A stretch of 64,000 nucleotides of DNA, taken from Bradyrhizobium betae. Its GTDB lineage: Bacteria > Pseudomonadota > Alphaproteobacteria > Rhizobiales > Xanthobacteraceae. The position numbers and the translations under genes were made by a program. Below, one piece after another: positions 1-7,823 of this stretch; positions within the stretch are counted from its first letter, which is position 1, and every line of letters begins with the position of its first letter. The notes under the pieces are model-generated. The model had not been told where the DNA came from. It did not search any database and worked only from the letters and a program-made list of their open reading frames with translations. Location of the stretch: contig NZ_MZXW01000042.1 in NCBI RefSeq assembly GCF_004123905.1, positions 21,861 to 85,860 on the forward strand, read 5' to 3'.

Positions 1-188
1 AGATCGACCGTGAAAGGCTCAATGTCGATGGCGGTGCGATCTCGCTCGGCCATCCCGTCGGCACCTCCGGCAACCGCATCGTGCTGCATCTCGTCAACGC
101 GATGAAGCGACTCGGCACACGGCGCGGCGTCGCCACCGAATGCATCGGCGGCGGGCTCGGCGGCGCCATGCTGATCGAGGCGGTGTGA
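1..188 (+). CDS. Acetyl-CoA acyltransferase (thiolase), C-terminal end only
   Basis: Partial gene entering from the left edge; the readable frame begins at base 3 and stops with TGA at 186-188. The visible 61 residues carry two thiolase C-terminal signatures: GGAISLGHPVGTSGNR, with the catalytic-loop histidine, and CIGGGLGGAMLIEAV, which in thiolases contains the reactive Cys of the CxGxG motif. It would cleave 3-ketoacyl-CoA with CoA, or run the reverse condensation. The next gene starts 2 bases after the stop and encodes the hydratase/dehydrogenase steps, so the two are probably one beta-oxidation operon (FadA/FadB-like pair). Chain-length specificity cannot be judged from this fragment. 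Confidence 0.93.
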   Translation, partial: IDRERLNVDGGAISLGHPVGTSGNRIVLHLVNAMKRLGTRRGVATECIGGGLGGAMLIEAV

Positions 189-190
189 CC

Positions 191-2287
191 ATGGACTCAA
201 AGATCATGACCGCGCTCGGTGACCGCGTGCTGGAGCTCGGGCCCAAGCCTGCGACCGACAGCCCCTACAAGCACTTCAAGCTGACACGCGATGCCGACGG
301 CGTCGCCTGGCTGCTGTTCGATCGCGCCGATGCCAGCGCCAACACGCTCTCGTCCGACGTGATGGAGGAGTTTGACGCAGCGCTCGCGGCGATCGAGACC
401 GAGCGTCCCGCCGGCCTCGTGATCCGCTCCGCAAAGCCGTCCGGCTTCATCGCGGGTGCCGACGTCAACGAATTCCGCGGCGCCAGCGATCCCGAGATGG
501 TGGAGACGCGCATCCGCGCAGCGCACGCCGTGGTCGATCATCTGGAAGCGCTAAAACTGCCGACGGTCGCGGTCATCCACGGCTTCTGCCTCGGCGGCGG
601 GCTCGAGGTTGCGCTGACCTGCCAGTCGCGCATCGCCATCGACGGCGCGCGCTTCGGCTTCCCGGAGGTGATGCTGGGCCTGCATCCCGGCCTCGGCGGC
701 ACCGCGCGTTTCACCGCGCTGATCAACCCGACGCAGTCGATGGCGCTGATGTTGACCGGCCGCACCATCGATGCACGCCGCGCCAAATCGCTCGGCCTCG
801 TCGACACCGTGACGCAGGAACGGCATGTCCGTAACGCCGTGAAGGATGCGCTGTTCGGCCGCCTGAAGCGGGCGCGGCCGGGCCTTATGACCCGCGCGGC
901 CAATTTCGGTCCCGTGCGCGGGCTGCTGGCCAAGCGCATGCGCTCGGAGGCGGCGAAGGCCGCGTCCCGTGAGCACTATCCCGCGCCTTACGCGCTGATC
1001 GATCTCTGGGAGACCCATGGCGGCAGCAAGGCCGCGATGCTGAAGGCGGAGCAGGCCTCATTCGCCAAATTGATGGTGACTCCGACCGCGCAAAATTTGA
1101 TCCGCGTCTTCTTCCTGCGCGAGCAGATGAAGAAGGCCGCGGGCAGCGGCAACACCATCAAGCATGTCCACGTCATCGGCGCCGGCGCCATGGGCGGCGA
1201 CATCGCGGCTTGGGTAGCCGGGCAGGGGCTCCGTGTCTCGCTTGCCGACATGAAGGCCGAGCCGATCGCAGGCGCGGTGAAGCGCGCCGCCGAGCTCTAC
1301 GGCAAGATCATCCGCAAGCCGACCGAAGTGCGCGACGCCCTCGATCGCCTCATCCCCGACATGGACGGCGAGGGTGTCCGCAACGCCGATCTCATCATCG
1401 AGGCGGTGCCGGAAAAGCTCGAGCTGAAGCAGAAGGTCTACGCCGGCCTCGAGCCGAAAATGAAGCCGGGTGCGATCCTTGCGACCAACACGTCGAGTAT
1501 TCCGCTCCAGGATTTGCGCACCACCTTGGCGCGGCCGGAGCGGCTGGTCGGCCTGCATTTCTTCAACCCGGTGTCGCGGCTGCAGCTCGTCGAGGTCGTC
1601 AGCCATGACGGCAACGATGCGCAAGTCTTGAGGGAAGCGCTCGCCTTCGTCGGGGCGATCGATCGCCTGCCGCTCTCCGTCAAGAGCTCGTCCGGATTCC
1701 TCGTCAATCGCGCGCTGACGCCCTACATGCTGGAAGCGATGGTGATGCTGGACGAGAAGACTGACCAGCGCCTGATCGATGCGGCGGCCGAACAGTTCGG
1801 GATGCCGATGGGGCCGATCGAGCTAGCCGACCAGGTCGGGCTCGACATCTGCCTTGACGTCGGCGACATGCTGCGCACCAAGTTCGGTGACCTGCTGCCG
1901 CCGACGCCTGCGTGGTTACGCGAAAAAGTCGCCAAGGGCGAACTCGGCCGCAAGACCGGCAAGGGCTTTTACGCGTGGCGCGACGGTAAGGCCGAGAAGG
2001 CGCCGTTGCCCGAGACCGGCCCGCGCGTCACCGACCAGATGATCGACCGGCTGGTGCTGCCGATGTCGAACGTCTGCGTCGCGGCGCTTCGCGAAGGCAT
2101 CGTCGACGATGCCGATGCGGTCGACGGCGCCATGATCTTCGGCACGGGTTATGCACCGTTCCGCGGCGGTCCGTTGAATTATGCGCGCACGCGCGGGGTG
2201 GAGAATGTCGAATCCACCTTGCGCGCGCTGGCCGAACGATTCGGCGGCCGCTTCGCCCCCGATCCGGGCTGGGACAATTTGAAATAG
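191..2287 (+). CDS. Bifunctional enoyl-CoA hydratase / 3-hydroxyacyl-CoA dehydrogenase (FadB/FadJ type)
   Basis: A 698-residue two-domain fatty-acid oxidation enzyme. Residues about 25-210 are a crotonase domain with the oxyanion-hole segments FIAGADVNEF and GFCLGGGLEVAL followed by FPEVMLGLHPGLGGTAR. From about residue 325 there is a Rossmann NAD site (VIGAGAMGGDIA), then the dehydrogenase motif LHFFNPVSRLQLVEVV with its catalytic His, and a C-terminal 3HCDH domain. It should hydrate 2-enoyl-CoA and oxidise the 3-hydroxyacyl-CoA, handing product to the thiolase just upstream. I chose ATG 191, 2 bases after the thiolase stop; an earlier ATG at 140 would overlap the thiolase frame by 49 bases. 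FadB versus FadJ cannot be separated by eye. Confidence 0.93.
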   Translation: MDSKIMTALGDRVLELGPKPATDSPYKHFKLTRDADGVAWLLFDRADASANTLSSDVMEEFDAALAAIETERPAGLVIRSAKPSGFIAGADVNEFRGASDPEMVETRIRAAHAVVDHLEALKLPTVAVIHGFCLGGGLEVALTCQSRIAIDGARFGFPEVMLGLHPGLGGTARFTALINPTQSMALMLTGRTIDARRAKSLGLVDTVTQERHVRNAVKDALFGRLKRARPGLMTRAANFGPVRGLLAKRMRSEAAKAASREHYPAPYALIDLWETHGGSKAAMLKAEQASFAKLMVTPTAQNLIRVFFLREQMKKAAGSGNTIKHVHVIGAGAMGGDIAAWVAGQGLRVSLADMKAEPIAGAVKRAAELYGKIIRKPTEVRDALDRLIPDMDGEGVRNADLIIEAVPEKLELKQKVYAGLEPKMKPGAILATNTSSIPLQDLRTTLARPERLVGLHFFNPVSRLQLVEVVSHDGNDAQVLREALAFVGAIDRLPLSVKSSSGFLVNRALTPYMLEAMVMLDEKTDQRLIDAAAEQFGMPMGPIELADQVGLDICLDVGDMLRTKFGDLLPPTPAWLREKVAKGELGRKTGKGFYAWRDGKAEKAPLPETGPRVTDQMIDRLVLPMSNVCVAALREGIVDDADAVDGAMIFGTGYAPFRGGPLNYARTRGVENVESTLRALAERFGGRFAPDPGWDNLK

Positions 2288-2344
2288 GGGAGTGTCGGCA
2301 TAGGATGCTATCATGGGTGGTGCAGCCCGGGAGGAGTATCGCCG

Positions 2345-3097
2345 ATGCCGACGATCCCGTTCTTCAAGCATGCGACCCCGCGCGAGATCATCATCACGCG
2401 GCTGTGCTGCGGGGCCGATGCTGTCGTGATCCTGTGCTGCGCGGTTTATCTCGTCGGGTGTTACCACGCGGTGGGATTGCGCTGGCCATGGCTGATCGTG
2501 GCGCTCCTGGTCGGGTATTTCCTTGCTGACCTCTTTTCGGGGCTGGTGCATTGGGTGGTCGACACCTGGCTCGACGAGAGGATGCTCGGCCGTGGTATCG
2601 CGATGACGCGCGAGCATCACACTCATCCTAGCCACGTCCTGCTCTACGAATTCCTCGACCAGTCGTCCCTCGGCGCCGCGCCGAGCGCCGTGGTGGTCGG
2701 GAGCGCGGTCGCGGTCACGGCGTTGTTTCCGGTTTCCGCGCTCACCTATGCGCTGATGATCGTCTGGTTCGTGATCGCGACCTGCATGCTGTTTGGCATG
2801 AGCTTTCACAATCTCGCGCACTGGCCGGTCCGCCCGCCACTCCTGCGCATGGCGCAAATGCTGCATCTGGTGTGCTCACCCGAGCATCATTGGCGTCACC
2901 ACCGCGACCACACCATCCGCTATTGCGTTATCAATGGATGGGCCAATTATCCGTGCGACCGTCTCCGGCTTTGGAGCAGGCTGGAATGGCTGGTGACGGC
3001 AACGACCGGGCGCGCGCCGCGGGCCGACGATGCGGAGTGGCAACGCAAACTCAACGATACCGGCATCTTGGTCGGGTCCCCGCGGCCGGTTGGATAG
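2345..3097 (+). CDS. TMEM189/CarF (Kua)-family lipid desaturase, plasmanylethanolamine-desaturase-like
   Basis: A 250-residue membrane protein with hydrophobic stretches near residues 20-65 and 112-155. Twelve histidines sit in family positions: LVHW (H69), REHHTHPSH (H91, H92, H94, H97), FHNLAHW (H155, H159) and EHHWRHHRDH (H181, H182, H185, H186, H189), followed by GWANYP and, near the C-terminus, PRADD. This arrangement and the closing segment match the eukaryotic TMEM189/PEDS1 and myxobacterial CarF family, di-iron enzymes that introduce the vinyl-ether bond of plasmalogens. Start ATG 2345 has a GGGAGGAG ribosome site about 10 bases upstream. It follows beta-oxidation genes and precedes a thioesterase. 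Family assignment is firm; the substrate in this organism is inference. Confidence 0.82.
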   Translation: MPTIPFFKHATPREIIITRLCCGADAVVILCCAVYLVGCYHAVGLRWPWLIVALLVGYFLADLFSGLVHWVVDTWLDERMLGRGIAMTREHHTHPSHVLLYEFLDQSSLGAAPSAVVVGSAVAVTALFPVSALTYALMIVWFVIATCMLFGMSFHNLAHWPVRPPLLRMAQMLHLVCSPEHHWRHHRDHTIRYCVINGWANYPCDRLRLWSRLEWLVTATTGRAPRADDAEWQRKLNDTGILVGSPRPVG

Positions 3098-3177
3098 CGC
3101 GAGCTTGTCTCGTGCCAATGTTGCGCAAGACGGCGCGGCTTTGTATCCAGAGACCAGAGCCGCGGGAGATCAACCAC

Positions 3178-3609
3178 ATGACCGACACGCACGTCCACAC
3201 CCCTATCAGCTCCGATGCCGTGCCCAGCGGGGATCTCTGCATCCGCACGCTGGCGATGCCCGCCGACACCAACGCCAATGGTGATATTTTTGGCGGCTGG
3301 CTGCTGAGCCAGATGGACGTCGGCGGCGGCGTGTTCGCCTCCAAGGTCGCAAAGTCGCGCACGGTGACCGTCGCGATCGAGGCGATGAACTTTCGTAAGG
3401 CCGTCTATGTCGGCGATCTCGTCTCGGTCTACGCCAACCTTGTGCGGACCGGACGCACGTCGCTCACCGTGCATCTCGAAGCCTGGGCACTCCGTCGCAG
3501 GGAGGAGTATCCGTTCCTCGTCACCGACGGCAACTTCACTTACGTCTCGATCGACGATCACGGCCGTCCGCAAGCGATCCGTCGCGACGATCCGCCGATC
3601 GCGACGTAA
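3178..3609 (+). CDS. Acyl-CoA thioesterase, hotdog fold (YciA-like)
   Basis: A 143-residue single-hotdog thioesterase. The family signature NANGDIFGGWLLSQMD lies at residues 32-47, followed by the central helix and strands (RTVTVAIEAMNFRKAVYVGDLVSVYA) typical of YciA and related acyl-CoA hydrolases. It should hydrolyse acyl-CoA to fatty acid and CoA in the cytoplasm. The frame is open upstream into the desaturase gene, but ATG 3178 gives the normal family length. It lies 80 bases after the desaturase in the same direction, so acyl-chain handling is a shared theme, though co-transcription is not proven. Confidence 0.9.
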   Translation: MTDTHVHTPISSDAVPSGDLCIRTLAMPADTNANGDIFGGWLLSQMDVGGGVFASKVAKSRTVTVAIEAMNFRKAVYVGDLVSVYANLVRTGRTSLTVHLEAWALRRREEYPFLVTDGNFTYVSIDDHGRPQAIRRDDPPIAT

Positions 3610-3828
3610 CCGCGCGTGGCTCTTCGTCAATCTCACGAAAATTTGCGGCGCACGAAACGCGGCGCTGGTGAGTCAACGCGTCGCGGCTTCGCCAACAACC
3701 AGTCATAAAATGGATGAGGTCCGGGCGTACTCAATTGCGTGTCGATTCGGGGCGGAAACCGGCTGATTTACCCGAGGAACTTTCGGGCAGGGACCCGGTT
3801 ATTTGCCCGCATTGAGGAATCTACGGGC

Positions 3829-4020
3829 ATGCCGGACAGCTACATCATCGAAGTAAATTCAGAGACCGCGGGCATCGTCGTTCGCGGCCAGGGCGGTTAC
3901 TGTTTCTTCGCCTCGTCCCACCAATTCAATCGCCTCGAAGGCCAGATCTTCCGCAACGCGCGCGAAGCCGAGCGTGCGGCGCGCAAGCTGGTTAACGGCG
4001 ATGTGAAGGAAGCGGCGTAG
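3829..4020 (+). CDS. Small conserved hypothetical protein (63 aa)
   Basis: Predicted 63-residue soluble protein starting MPDSYIIEVNSETAGIVV. It has a short beta-rich first half (VRGQGGYCFFASSHQFNRLEG) and a basic, helical second half (NAREAERAARKLVNGDVKEAA). I recognise the type as a small rhizobial hypothetical but know no function. The open frame extends back to 3739; ATG 3829 is preferred because the protein then begins with an ordered sequence. It stands alone between the thioesterase and a palindromic repeat. Confidence 0.6.
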   Translation: MPDSYIIEVNSETAGIVVRGQGGYCFFASSHQFNRLEGQIFRNAREAERAARKLVNGDVKEAA

Positions 4021-4027
4021 TTTCGCC

Positions 4028-4134
4028 CGTCATTCCGGGGGCGCGCGAAGCGCGAGCCCGGAATCTGTCACGCTGCAGAAATTGCCGATCAAAGGATTCC
4101 GGGCCCGCGCCTGTCGGCGCGTCTTGGAATGACG
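4028..4134. repeat. Paired palindromic intergenic repeat, cgtcattccggg type
   Basis: Two palindromic halves face each other: 4028-4065 begins CGTCATTCCGGG and contains GCGCGCGAAGCGCG, and 4096-4134 ends in TTGGAATGACG. The outer arms are mutually inverted, so the whole unit can fold into a long cruciform. It lies between the small protein gene and the converging NTF2-like gene, the typical site for rhizobial REP-like elements. Confidence 0.75.
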
Positions 4135-4141
4135 TCGTTGA

Positions 4142-4534
4142 TCACAACTTCGTCGCGGAGCGCGACAACAGCTTCCAGTCGTCGCCCTGCTTCAGCCAGT
4201 TCATCAGGATATGAAGGCTGTTTGCCACTTTCTGTCCGCCGGCCATCATCTCGGCCAGCCAGTGGAAACGCACGATCGCGGCGGGGCCGACGATCTTGAT
4301 GGTCGGGTCCTTGTACGTAATCGACAGGAATTCGGTCTTGCCGTCGGTGGCGTTGGCGACGAAGGCCGCCTTGTCCTCGAGGAAGCCGCTGGAGTGGCTG
4401 TAGCTCAGATCATCCGCGCAGAGCGCGCTGAGCGCCTTTGGGTCGGCCGCGATCTGGGCGAGACGAAATGCCTCGACGTTTCTTGCCACCGCCTCGTGGT
4501 CCGTCGTGGCGGCATGATCGCGATTCGGTGTCAT
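4142..4534 (-). CDS. NTF2-like / SnoaL-type protein, cytoplasmic copy
   Basis: A 130-residue NTF2-like protein (cone-shaped alpha+beta barrel, DUF4440-like). Key segments are VEAFRLAQIAADPKALSALC, DDLSYSHSSG, FLSITYKDPTIKIVGPAAIV and a C-terminal WLKQGDDWKLLSRSATKL. Members are small-molecule binding or enzymatic domains; no substrate can be inferred. ATG 4534 is preceded by GGAGG at a 5-base gap, so the longer frame to 4564 is not needed. It is a close tandem paralogue of the gene at 4772-5224, which it follows on the minus strand, but it lacks a signal peptide: its first 20 residues are polar. Confidence 0.8.
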   Translation of the reverse strand: MTPNRDHAATTDHEAVARNVEAFRLAQIAADPKALSALCADDLSYSHSSGFLEDKAAFVANATDGKTEFLSITYKDPTIKIVGPAAIVRFHWLAEMMAGGQKVANSLHILMNWLKQGDDWKLLSRSATKL

Positions 4535-4699
4535 CGTATCCTCCGTTCTTGGTCTTGCGCCCACTGTTGCAGCCGCACTTGATTTTGTCGAGCGTCATGC
4601 CGCAATACCCTGCATCGCGCCAGGTGGAGCGATTTCTGACGTGCAAGGCGCGCACCGGATGAGCGGGATCTCTCCGCGCATTCTGATGGAAATGAGCTC

Positions 4700-4766
4700 T
4701 GGAGAATATCCCCCACCCGACTTCGCTTCGAAGCCACCCTCTCCCACAGGGGGAGAGGGGAAGAGT
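4700..4766. repeat. Short intergenic palindrome, ctctcccacagggggagag type
   Basis: Between the two NTF2-like paralogues the sequence holds CCCTCTCCCACAGGGGGAGAGGG, shown here only by its arms CCCTCTCCC and GGGAGAGGG around a short loop, preceded by a TTCGCTTCGAAG palindrome. This is the common small dispersed palindrome of Bradyrhizobium-like genomes. A transcription-stop role for the upstream minus-strand gene is possible. Confidence 0.5.
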
Positions 4767-4771
4767 CATCA

Positions 4772-5224
4772 TCACAACTTCGTCGCGGCCCGCGACAGCA
4801 GTTTCCAATCGTCGCCCTGCTTCTGCCAGTTCATCAGGATGTGAAGGTTGGTCGGCACTTTTTTCCCATCGGCCGCCATCTCCTGTTCCGCGACCCAGTG
4901 GAAACGCACGATCGCAGCGGGGCCGACGATTTTGATGGTCGGGTCCTGATATTCGATTGACAGGAATTTTGATTTGCCATCGGTGGCGTTGGTGACGAAG
5001 GTCGCCTTGTCCTCGACCTTGCCGCTGGAATGGCTGTAGCTGAGATCGTCCCAGCACAGCGCGCCGAGCGCCTTCGGGTCGGCCGCGATCTGGGCGAGGC
5101 GGAAGGCCTCGACCTTCTTCGCCACGGCCTCTTCATCCGCCGAGGCCGCCAGCGCGGGTGACGTGAGCGCAAGCGCGGAGACAGCAAGAGTCGAAAGAGC
5201 CAGATCGCGTCGGTTGATGGTCAT
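4772..5224 (-). CDS. NTF2-like / SnoaL-type protein, exported copy
   Basis: A 150-residue paralogue of the protein at 4142-4534, sharing VEAFRLAQIAADPKALGALC, DDLSYSHSSG, QDPTIKIVGPAAIVRFHW and KQGDDWKLLSRAATKL. Unlike the other copy it begins MTINRRDLALSTLAVSALAL, a twin-arginine-like signal (RRDLAL) with a hydrophobic core and an Ala-rich cleavage region, so it is probably exported. ATG 5224 has a strong AAAGGAGG ribosome site; the frame runs on to 5464 without support. Bases upstream of both copies are also similar, showing that the duplication included the leader region. Role unknown. Confidence 0.8.
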   Translation of the reverse strand: MTINRRDLALSTLAVSALALTSPALAASADEEAVAKKVEAFRLAQIAADPKALGALCWDDLSYSHSSGKVEDKATFVTNATDGKSKFLSIEYQDPTIKIVGPAAIVRFHWVAEQEMAADGKKVPTNLHILMNWQKQGDDWKLLSRAATKL

Positions 5225-5378
5225 CGTTTCCTCCTTTTTGATCTTGCACGGAGTGTTGCAGCCGCGCGCGACTTTGTCGAGTGCCGCGTGATGGCCATGC
5301 ACGTGCGTCATTGCGCGATCGAGGCTGTATTGATACGTCTTCCGCATTGATGCGTCGCGCATTCGGGAAAGTACAGAA

Positions 5379-6053
5379 ATGATCGAAGCACTCGGCAAGG
5401 CATTGCTGTTCGACATCGACGGCACGCTTGCCAACACCGACCCGCTGCACCTCAAGGCTTTCAACCAGGTGCTGGGGCCGCGCGGCCATGTGTTCGATCA
5501 CGCGCGCTTCTCCAGGGAGCTGCAAGGTTTCGCCAATGTCGCGATCGGTGAACGCTTTCTGCCCGACGAGGCGCCGGAACGCCGCGCCTTGATCCTCGCG
5601 GAGAAGGAGGAAGTCTTTCGCGAGCTCGTGGCCGGGCAGATCGAGCCGCTGCCGGGCCTGATGGCATTGCTCGACCGGGCAGACGCGGCCGGCATTCCCA
5701 TGGTCGCCGTGACCAACGCGCCGCGCCTCAACGCCGAGCTGTTGCTCTCCGGCCTCGGCATCACCGACCGTTTCAAGGCGCTCGTGATCGGCGACGAGCT
5801 GCCGCACGGCAAGCCGCATCCGCTGCCCTATCAGGAAGGGCTGCGCTTCGTCAGCGGCAGTGCGGCGGCCTCCATCGCGTTCGAAGATTCCCGCACCGGC
5901 GTGCAGTCGGCGACGGCGGCCGGCATTCCGACCATCGGCATCCGGACCAGCCTCAGCCATGCTGACCTTGTCGCCGCTGGCGCAATCGCCTCCGCCAGCG
6001 CCTTCGACGATCCGGACCTGCTCGTGCGTCTCACGGCCGCGATGGCATGGTAA
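5379..6053 (+). CDS. HAD-superfamily phosphatase (phosphoglycolate / beta-PGM subfamily)
   Basis: A 224-residue HAD hydrolase. Motif I FDIDGTLANTD supplies the nucleophile D12 and acid D14, motif II is VAVTNAP, motif III the lysine in HGKPHPLPY, and motif IV FEDSRTGVQSA. The cap between residues 20 and 90 is helical, as in subclass IA (phosphoglycolate phosphatase, beta-phosphoglucomutase, glycerol-3-phosphate phosphatase). It lies 90 bases upstream of glpR in the same direction, so a sugar- or glycerol-phosphate substrate is tempting but unproven. Confidence 0.85.
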   Translation: MIEALGKALLFDIDGTLANTDPLHLKAFNQVLGPRGHVFDHARFSRELQGFANVAIGERFLPDEAPERRALILAEKEEVFRELVAGQIEPLPGLMALLDRADAAGIPMVAVTNAPRLNAELLLSGLGITDRFKALVIGDELPHGKPHPLPYQEGLRFVSGSAAASIAFEDSRTGVQSATAAGIPTIGIRTSLSHADLVAAGAIASASAFDDPDLLVRLTAAMAW

Positions 6054-6143
6054 GAGGCTTGTCCGTTAACCGTGATCGGTGCGCGCATTGACCAACGGCG
6101 CGAACCGCCGCACCATGCACTGTCCTGACTTGAGGCCATTGCC

Positions 6144-6995
6144 GTGACCGGATTGACCCATCGCCAAGCCGAAATCCTCAACATCGCGCGCGCCTCGGGC
6201 CGCGTCATGGTCGAAGAGCTTGCGCGCCGGTTCGAGGTCTCGGCCCAGACCATCCGCAAGGATCTCAACGATCTCTGCGAGCGCCGTTCGCTCACCCGTA
6301 TCCATGGCGGCGCCATCATCGCCTCCGGCGTCGAAAACCTCGCCTATGAGGCGCGGCGTTTCGTCGCCGCCGACGAGAAGAAGGCGATTGGCGCTGCCGC
6401 CGCCTCGCTGATCCCGAACGGATGCTCGCTCTTCATCAACATCGGCACCACGACCGAGGAGGTCGCGAGCGCGCTCACCTCGCACGAGGATCTCCTCGTC
6501 ATCACCAACAATCTCAACGTCGCGATGCTGCTCTACCGCCATCCCCGCATCGAGGTGGTGGTCGCCGGCGGCACGGTGCGGCGCGCCGACGGTGCCGTGG
6601 TCGGCTCGACCGCGACGCAGCTGATCGGCCAGTTCAAAGTCGACTACGCCATCATCGGCGCATCCGCGATCGACGAGGAGGGCGCGCTGCTCGACTTCGA
6701 CTATCGCGAGGTGCAGGTGGCCCAGGCCATCATCGCCAACGCCCGCAGCGTCATGCTGGTGGCCGATTCCACAAAGCTCCGCCGCAGCGCGCCGGTGCGC
6801 ATCGCCCATATCAGCCAGATCCAGACCTTCGTCACCGATCAGGAGCTGCCCGAACGCCTCGCCACCATTTGCCACAGCAAGGGCATCGAGGTGATGGAGG
6901 CGTTGCCGAAGGGGGCAGGGGATATGGACGACGTTGCAACGGACCCGCCGCAGGACGCCGCGCCCGAAGCCGCGCCGGTGGTGCGGCTGAGATAG
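6144..6995 (+). CDS. glpR: GlpR, DeoR-family repressor of the glycerol regulon
   Basis: A 283-residue DeoR-family regulator starting at GTG 6144. The N-terminal winged HTH (TGLTHRQAEILNIARASGRVMV..., recognition region VSAQTIRKDLNDL) ends in the family signature LTRIHGGAI. The C-terminal DeoRC domain carries the effector-site sequences INIGTTTEEVA, VITNNLNVA and GASAIDEEGALLDFD. In this family the ligand is a phosphorylated sugar, for GlpR glycerol-3-phosphate. The match with glpD and glpSTPQUV downstream supports the name. A likely operator is the inverted repeat at 7856-7890. The last 30 residues are Pro/Ala-rich and outside the core. Confidence 0.9.
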   Translation: MTGLTHRQAEILNIARASGRVMVEELARRFEVSAQTIRKDLNDLCERRSLTRIHGGAIIASGVENLAYEARRFVAADEKKAIGAAAASLIPNGCSLFINIGTTTEEVASALTSHEDLLVITNNLNVAMLLYRHPRIEVVVAGGTVRRADGAVVGSTATQLIGQFKVDYAIIGASAIDEEGALLDFDYREVQVAQAIIANARSVMLVADSTKLRRSAPVRIAHISQIQTFVTDQELPERLATICHSKGIEVMEALPKGAGDMDDVATDPPQDAAPEAAPVVRLR

Positions 6996-6999
6996 TGCC

Positions 7000-7413
7000 T
7001 TAGGCGTCGCCCCACGGGTTGAGCAGCGGAACACCTGTCGGTTCGAAATCGCCTACGTTGCGGGTGACGATCGTCAAGCCGTGAACAAGCGCGGTTGCCG
7101 CAATGAGAGCCTCGCGCTCGGCCCGCGGGTTGGGAACGTGAAGCGCACAACGCTGCGCCACGGCTGTATCGACGGCCAGAATACGGCCTTCAAAGCGAGC
7201 CAGAATTTGACTGTCGATCCAGGTGCGCAGGACCGCGCCCTGCGCCGTATCTTTGCGCTCGATCAGGCGTGCGCCAAGTTCAATTTCAAGGATCGAGATG
7301 GCGGATATGAAAAAGTTTGCCGCGGGAGTTGCCTTGGCCCAGGCGACGACGTTGCGATGGGCCTTATCAGGCCGCCTCAGCTCGGAAATGACATTGGTGT
7401 CCAGCAGAAACAT
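7000..7413 (-). CDS. VapC-like PIN-domain ribonuclease toxin
   Basis: A 137-residue PIN domain: D5 in LLDTNVISE, E43 in SILEIELG, and the C-terminal acidic motif. The usual Asp before LIAATA is Glu here (E101 in EREALIAATA), and D122 in RNVGDF is the last acidic residue. VapC/FitB toxins cut RNA with bound Mg2+ and are held by the partner antitoxin. Its ATG shares one base with the antitoxin stop (TGATG), so the pair is translationally coupled. It converges on glpR with only 4 bases between stops. Confidence 0.9.
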   Translation of the reverse strand: MFLLDTNVISELRRPDKAHRNVVAWAKATPAANFFISAISILEIELGARLIERKDTAQGAVLRTWIDSQILARFEGRILAVDTAVAQRCALHVPNPRAEREALIAATALVHGLTIVTRNVGDFEPTGVPLLNPWGDA

Positions 7414-7664
7414 CAGTCGAGATCGGCGGCCTTGAAGATTCCGCCGCCAATGCGAGGCGGATCGAAATCAAAGTCCGTGTCCGGCTGCGCCAAAGCTTCG
7501 GCCAGGCTCATATGCCCGCCGGTCAGACGCAAATAATCTTCAATCGTCAGCAGCACGTGAGCCGGGCGACCACGATCCGTAATAAAGACGGGGCCCTGCG
7601 ATGCTGCTTTTTTTGCGCCGCTGGTATCGTGGTTGAATTCTCGGCTGGTGAGGGTGGTCACCAT
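7413..7664 (-). CDS. Phd/YefM-type antitoxin
   Basis: An 83-residue antitoxin: MVTTLTSREFNHDTSGAKKAA followed by GPVFITDRGRPAHVLLTIEDYLRL, the Phd/YefM N-terminal DNA-binding fold, then a flexible acidic tail (PDTDFDFDPP) expected to bury the toxin active site. ATG 7664 gives the usual family length; the frame extends to 7850 but the extra 62 residues are Arg-rich and implausible. It probably represses its own promoter through the inverted repeat at 7707-7724. It is paired with the PIN toxin downstream. Confidence 0.88.
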   Translation of the reverse strand: MVTTLTSREFNHDTSGAKKAASQGPVFITDRGRPAHVLLTIEDYLRLTGGHMSLAEALAQPDTDFDFDPPRIGGGIFKAADLD

Positions 7665-7700
7665 CGTTTTGCGTCTCCCGGCGACGTGCCCGGTGGGAGG

Positions 7701-7729
7701 ATTATATGTAGGCATGTTGCTACATTCAA
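7701..7729 (-). promoter_or_regulatory. Toxin-antitoxin promoter with inverted repeat filling the spacer
   Basis: On the minus strand a -35-like TTGAAT (7729-7724) and a perfect -10 TATAAT (7706-7701) are 17 bases apart. The spacer is occupied by an inverted repeat, TGTAG (7707-7711) and CTACA (7720-7724) on the plus strand. Binding of the antitoxin complex there would block RNA polymerase directly. The start codon is 36 bases downstream of the -10 box. Function is inferred from position and symmetry. Confidence 0.65.
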
Positions 7730-7823
7730 GGCATCTGAGCCTTCGCCGAAGCCGTCTGGACCTCCTCCTCCTCAAACTTGCCTGCCGTTTTTTCAATCGT
7801 ATTGCCCACGGAAAAAGTTCCGG

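Noticed and set aside
1916..2866. 316-residue minus-strand frame with Arg/His-rich protein
   Set aside because: Shadow of the hydratase/dehydrogenase and desaturase genes in GC-rich DNA.
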